Program-made: the position numbers and the translations under genes
Assembly: GCA_027596945.1 (NCBI GenBank)
Contig: JADGJH010000313.1
Coordinates: 1-21,272 of the forward strand
DNA: 21,272 bases
Direction of reading: 5' to 3'
Source of the DNA: Physocladia obscura
Lineage: Eukaryota > Chytridiomycota > Chytridiomycetes > Chytridiales > Chytriomycetaceae
Shown: positions 17,884-21,272 of the stretch, one piece after another
Layout: the number at the start of each line of letters is the position of its first letter
How positions within the stretch are numbered: the first letter of the stretch is position 1
Notes under the pieces: generated by a model
The model's database searches: none
Seen by the model: the letters and a program-made list of their open reading frames with translations, nothing else
Told to the model about the DNA's origin: nothing

Positions 17884-19927
17884 TCACCTAACAAAAACAT
17901 GCACTTCATCTCCGGCAACAAAATCATAATATCCAATGTCACGAGTCTCTTCTTCCAGCTCAACAACTCTGGCCCCTCCTTCGCACATTCCCCGAATTTT
18001 CAAAACCCCGCCACGCACACCAAGAACCCGCGAAACAAGGGCTCTCAATGCCCGCAGCGCCATCGACAGCGGAACCTTTTTTTCAACCCTCTTGACAATT
18101 GTCACTGTCGCTGCTGCCTCACTATCTTCTTGCGCCAAACAAAACACGAGACTGATTAGCCGATCTTTGAGTGCATTTGACGTGATGCTCGTTGGCGTAA
18201 CCTGCGGTACGCCGTAGATGCGCACAAGCTCGTGATACCGCGGATGGAATTCTGTGACCAACGCGTCAATTTTCGATTCCAGATGATTCACGCCAGAGCT
18301 AGCGTTATTGTCACTTGTGGATTTGGCAACAGCAGATATTGCTGCTGTTGCGGTGGCACGAAGATAATAAATCCAGGTTGCAACTTTATTGAGGTAGTAC
18401 ATTTCTGCGTCAGACCTGTCGCGTTCGCTGACGACGCCGCCGTTGATGCGCGTTGCTTTCGAAAGGCGGGATATCGTTTCATCTGCTGTGGAGCAATGTG
18501 ACAAAACGACTCCATCAGCAGAGGCTGCGCTTCCACCAAACGATGAAACGGTGGTTGGAGGTTGCAAATCAAACACTGGATTATCTTTTACACGGATATC
18601 AACAAGTTTCGAAAATGAATTCATCGCGTGAATACTCATATAAGTGTTGATTTTGTTTTTGGATACATTGAGAAACTTCAGGTGCCTAAATTCGTCGTCT
18701 TTTGCGGGAGATATTGAAGTGATCACGTTATTGCCAACATTAAGTATCACCAGTGATGGTGTGTTTTGCTTCACAAAGTTTGTTAATTCGGACCATGATG
18801 TGAGTTGGTTGTCTTCGACATTTAGAGTTTCAAGATTCGGAAATAGTGGTGAATAAGTTTGAGCATTGCTGCCGAAATCGGCGGAATATTCGATTGTAGT
18901 GTATTTCTTGCCAAAAGATGCTAGCTTATTGAGACCAAAATGCAGGGCAGTCAAGTTGGGCATGTGCGGAGCAAGGGCTTCCATTTCGTCCCATGGCATG
19001 AGAGTAGAAATCAAAGCAAGGATTTTCAGAGAGTTGAACGCGGGTGTGAGCAGTGAATGATCTGGCAGAAGAGAGAGTCTGTTGTTATTGAGTCTGAGGG
19101 ATGCAAGATGGTCGAGCTGACAGGCAATCCTCGCGACTGCCTGCCACGACGCAAACAAATTGCGGCTGAGATCGAGATCCTCGACCAAAGGACAAGTGGC
19201 TCTAATTGTTCCTGGCGCCTGATCCGCCATTACGTCCTTACTCTCAGCAGCATTTCCGCCCTCCAGTTCTTGCTCTTCCACCCACCCTATCGCACACTCA
19301 GCCAGCCCCAGAATCGTCAACGACGCGAGGTTCGTCAGCAACGAGCGCACCTTCTCCCATCCAACCATTTCAACAGCAACTTCCTCGCCCGGCCGCCGCA
19401 TGCCCAGCCCGGAGCTACGTTGGGCCGAGTAGTCGGTGGTTTCCGCAGTAGCACTATTGTTCACACTGTTGTGCAAGGCCAATGCAGCGGTGGCAACATC
19501 ACGCGCCGTGAGCGATGCCGCGAGATCGCTATTGCTGCTCGAGATGTAACGGTCGCGCAGGGCTGCGAGGAACGGTCGGGGACGCACTAGCTTTGCACTG
19601 GTTGCTCGTACAAACGACGCGGAGCCGGGCAAGTTTACGGTGAAGAGTCCTTCGCCCGAGTGGCGGCCTGTTCCGCACACGCGTTTTTACGGGGTTTTAC
19701 GCGTGCGGTTAGCATAGCACAGCACATACTTGGGTTACTTTTGGCAGATGTTTACCGTGTGCTGGATCGTCCCATTCGATGCCCAGCCAACATCCAGTCT
19801 GTCCAAATACCGACCCTACATATCGCACAGTGCCTCTTCTTCCGTCTACTGCGATGCGCGTGCCCACCAGATCCAAGTTACTGCCCATTAATAACCCTTT
19901 TATAGATGTTTTTTTCCACCCTTTCAT
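17884..19927 (-). CDS. TBCE: Tubulin-specific chaperone E (tubulin-folding cofactor E)
   Basis: This cytosolic cofactor captures alpha-tubulin and joins it to the cofactor D/beta-tubulin intermediate during heterodimer assembly. Two exons, 19756-19927 and 17884-19667, are joined over an 88-nt intron (19668-19755, donor GTAAAC, branch TGCTAAC, acceptor AACAG). The product is about 651 residues, longer than the roughly 530 of animal forms, mainly through low-conservation loops. The N-terminal CAP-Gly reads VDGRRGTVRYVG, TGCWLGIEWDDPAHG joined to RHSGEGLFTV (residues about 20-85). Leucine-rich repeats span about 215-415 (VEDLDLSRNLFASW, LASLRLNNNRLSLLPD, LETLNVEDNQLTSW, LVILNVGNNVITSI, LKFLNVSKNKI). 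A C-terminal ubiquitin-like domain from about 570 ends GDEVHVFVR. The first ATG is at 19927. A second at 19888 would shorten the protein by 13 residues. Confidence 0.95.
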
Positions 19928-20116
19928 TCAACCAAATCAAAAAGAGATCCAATATGATTCAATAATAAGAGCCATAAAAAAATTATTGCGAGTCTTTCAC
20001 TTTTCAGATTTTTTCCAAGTTTTCTCCAATTAGTTTAAAAGCTTTGCCAGATTGTAAAGACTTGTTGGGGACAGTATTCAGCTAGACCAAAAGATTTTGA
20101 TAATATAAAGGAGTTA

Positions 20117-21165
20117 CAGGGAGTGGGTCTCAAAAAAAGGCGCATTTCCTGGAAATCTGACCCATTGGTCTTTGTTTGTCTGAATATCACATTTATGGTT
20201 GTTGTGTTTTATTAAAATAAAGATCATTCCATTCAAGAGGCTGCTGAAATAGTTGGCAACAAACATGGTATAACACCAGGGGCTGCAAGATATGCATAAC
20301 AATGTATTGAGAAACATCCAGAAAAGTCACATGGAAATGCAAAATTTAATGATGCAGGACATATAGTTTTTATTGTCTTTCTACCAACAAAAGTCCTTTG
20401 TCATCAATATATAGGATGCACAGACATTATCACATTAGTCACCAAATACCACACAAGAATCTGTGGGTCTAGTGATTGGACAGCCAAAAAATGGTATGAC
20501 TGTTTCAAAAATGAGATTAGCATGAAGCATTTGAAAGTAGTCTTAATGGCATAAACTAGTAAAAACAATAACTCACAATCAAAAGCTGTTGCAGGCAATG
20601 AAATTGTGTATTCTAATGAATTTTGAGGTGATAGAGTGCTATAAACAAGTTTCATTCTATTTTTGATGGCCAGCAGTGAGGGAGTGATGGACATCTTTGT
20701 GTTACCAATTAAATTTGGAATCACTCAGTTGTCAATCAAAAAACACTGCCTGTGCTGAAATGACATTGCTCCCACGTTTTTTATGCACCATAAAAAACAG
20801 GATGCTTGATTGAGATTCAATGGAAACCTGTTTTGGTGGAGCCGAATAGAGTTTGGTCAGTTTGCCATGTAGGATACACCCCAGTTTTGTTGTGTGACAA
20901 TTTTGGAGTTCACAAAACAGTCAATGTTCTTACAAAATATTTTGAAGTAGATATTGTTGGCTTCTTTCTGGCAGCAAACATGATGCATTTTCCGCAGCCC
21001 TAGATTCTTTAATCTTCGCAAAAATGAAGTTTTTACTAAAATTATTGCAAACACCCTATCTAAACAATTCAAAAGGAGTCTGTAGGTGCAAGATTCAAAA
21101 ACATAAGAACTGGCTGTGACTATTGCAGATTTAAAAGATAAAAACATTTTCAAGGTGTTAAACTA
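20117..21165 (+). pseudogene. Decayed pogo/DDE_1-type transposase with TIR-like left end
   Basis: The left end is TA (20115-20116) followed by CAGGGAGTGGGTCTC, the form expected of a Tc1/mariner/pogo terminal repeat. An HTH-like region SIQEAAEIVGNKHGITPGAA (about 20226-20285) is followed by a stop and EKHPEKSHGNAKFNDAGHIV. The DDE_1 catalytic core is best preserved near the end: PVLLCDNFGVHKTVNVLTKY (Asp at 20896-20898) and FFLAANMMHFPQP. A one-base frame change at 21000 then precedes LDSLIFAKM, which supplies the usual QPLD block. The middle region, where the first Asp should lie (EIVYSNEF about 20600), is damaged. A right-hand TIR was not found and may lie beyond the window. Confidence 0.7.
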
Positions 21166-21272
21166 TTGATACATTATTTATTTATAATTTTTATTTATTT
21201 ATTCATTTATATTTTTTATTTATTTATTTTATTTAGTTATAAAATAATCAAAATTTTTGCACCATTTTATAT
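21166..21272. repeat. Low-complexity (ATTT)-rich tract at the window end
   Basis: Irregular TTTATTTATTTA runs extend to the window edge. The type is the same as at 1612-1715. Confidence 0.75.

Noticed and set aside
19057..19590. 177-codon open frame on + inside TBCE
   Set aside because: It is a shadow antisense to the well-supported TBCE exon; no domain, Arg/Ser/Pro-biased composition.
19898..19910. TATAAAAGG as a TBCE TATA box
   Set aside because: It lies inside the first exon if the ATG at 19927 is used, and only about 12 bp before the alternative ATG at 19888, too close for a normal TATA-to-start distance.
1..21272. tRNA or rRNA genes
   Set aside because: No cloverleaf B-box (GGTTCGANNCC) or rRNA-like segment was seen on reading; no covariance search could be run.

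Overview
The window reads as eukaryotic nuclear DNA, most likely from an early-diverging (chytrid-like) fungus. The evidence is short GT-AG introns of about 50-155 nt (one with a clear CTAAC branch site), eukaryote-only housekeeping genes (CK2 regulatory subunit beta, tubulin cofactor E), a RING-CH membrane protein, and a fungal-style zinc-less MDR oxidoreductase. The fungal and chytrid assignment is inference from gene style and transposon types; no marker gene fixes the species.

Layout: 1-7400 is an AT-rich, CpG-poor graveyard of mobile or repeat genes. It holds two diverged copies of an unrecognised Cys-rich repeat gene (about 24-2083 and 4557-6340, + strand), two decayed IS630/Tc1-like DDE transposases (about 2110-3170 and 6450-7365, - strand) and an unrecognised decayed minus-strand frame (about 3640-4065). 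7797-14479 is a gene-dense, CpG-rich block, all on the minus strand: an MDR oxidoreductase with an apparent one-base frameshift, a decayed paralogue of it, CK2 beta (four exons, very long acidic N-terminal extension), a single-pass membrane protein with signal peptide, and a RING-CH (MARCH-type) membrane protein. 14765-16935 is a dead PIF/Harbinger-type element: a HARBI1-like transposase on + facing a Myb/SANT-like accessory gene on -. It is followed by a 218-bp foldback element (17149-17366) and a RING-CH remnant on + (17451-17597). 17884-19927 is tubulin-folding cofactor E (CAP-Gly, LRR, ubiquitin-like) on -. From 20117 to about 21160 lies a dead pogo/DDE_1-type transposase on +, beginning with a TIR-like TA/CAGGG end, and the window closes in (ATTT)-rich sequence.

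The host genes do not form one pathway: CK2 beta is a kinase regulatory subunit, TBCE is an alpha-tubulin chaperone, the RING-CH protein is a probable membrane E3 ligase, and the oxidoreductase is probably NADPH-dependent. No intact transposase was seen. The least explained material is the Cys-rich repeat family, whose two copies keep identical spacing from a KLDEK motif to a splice donor, and the extended CK2 beta.
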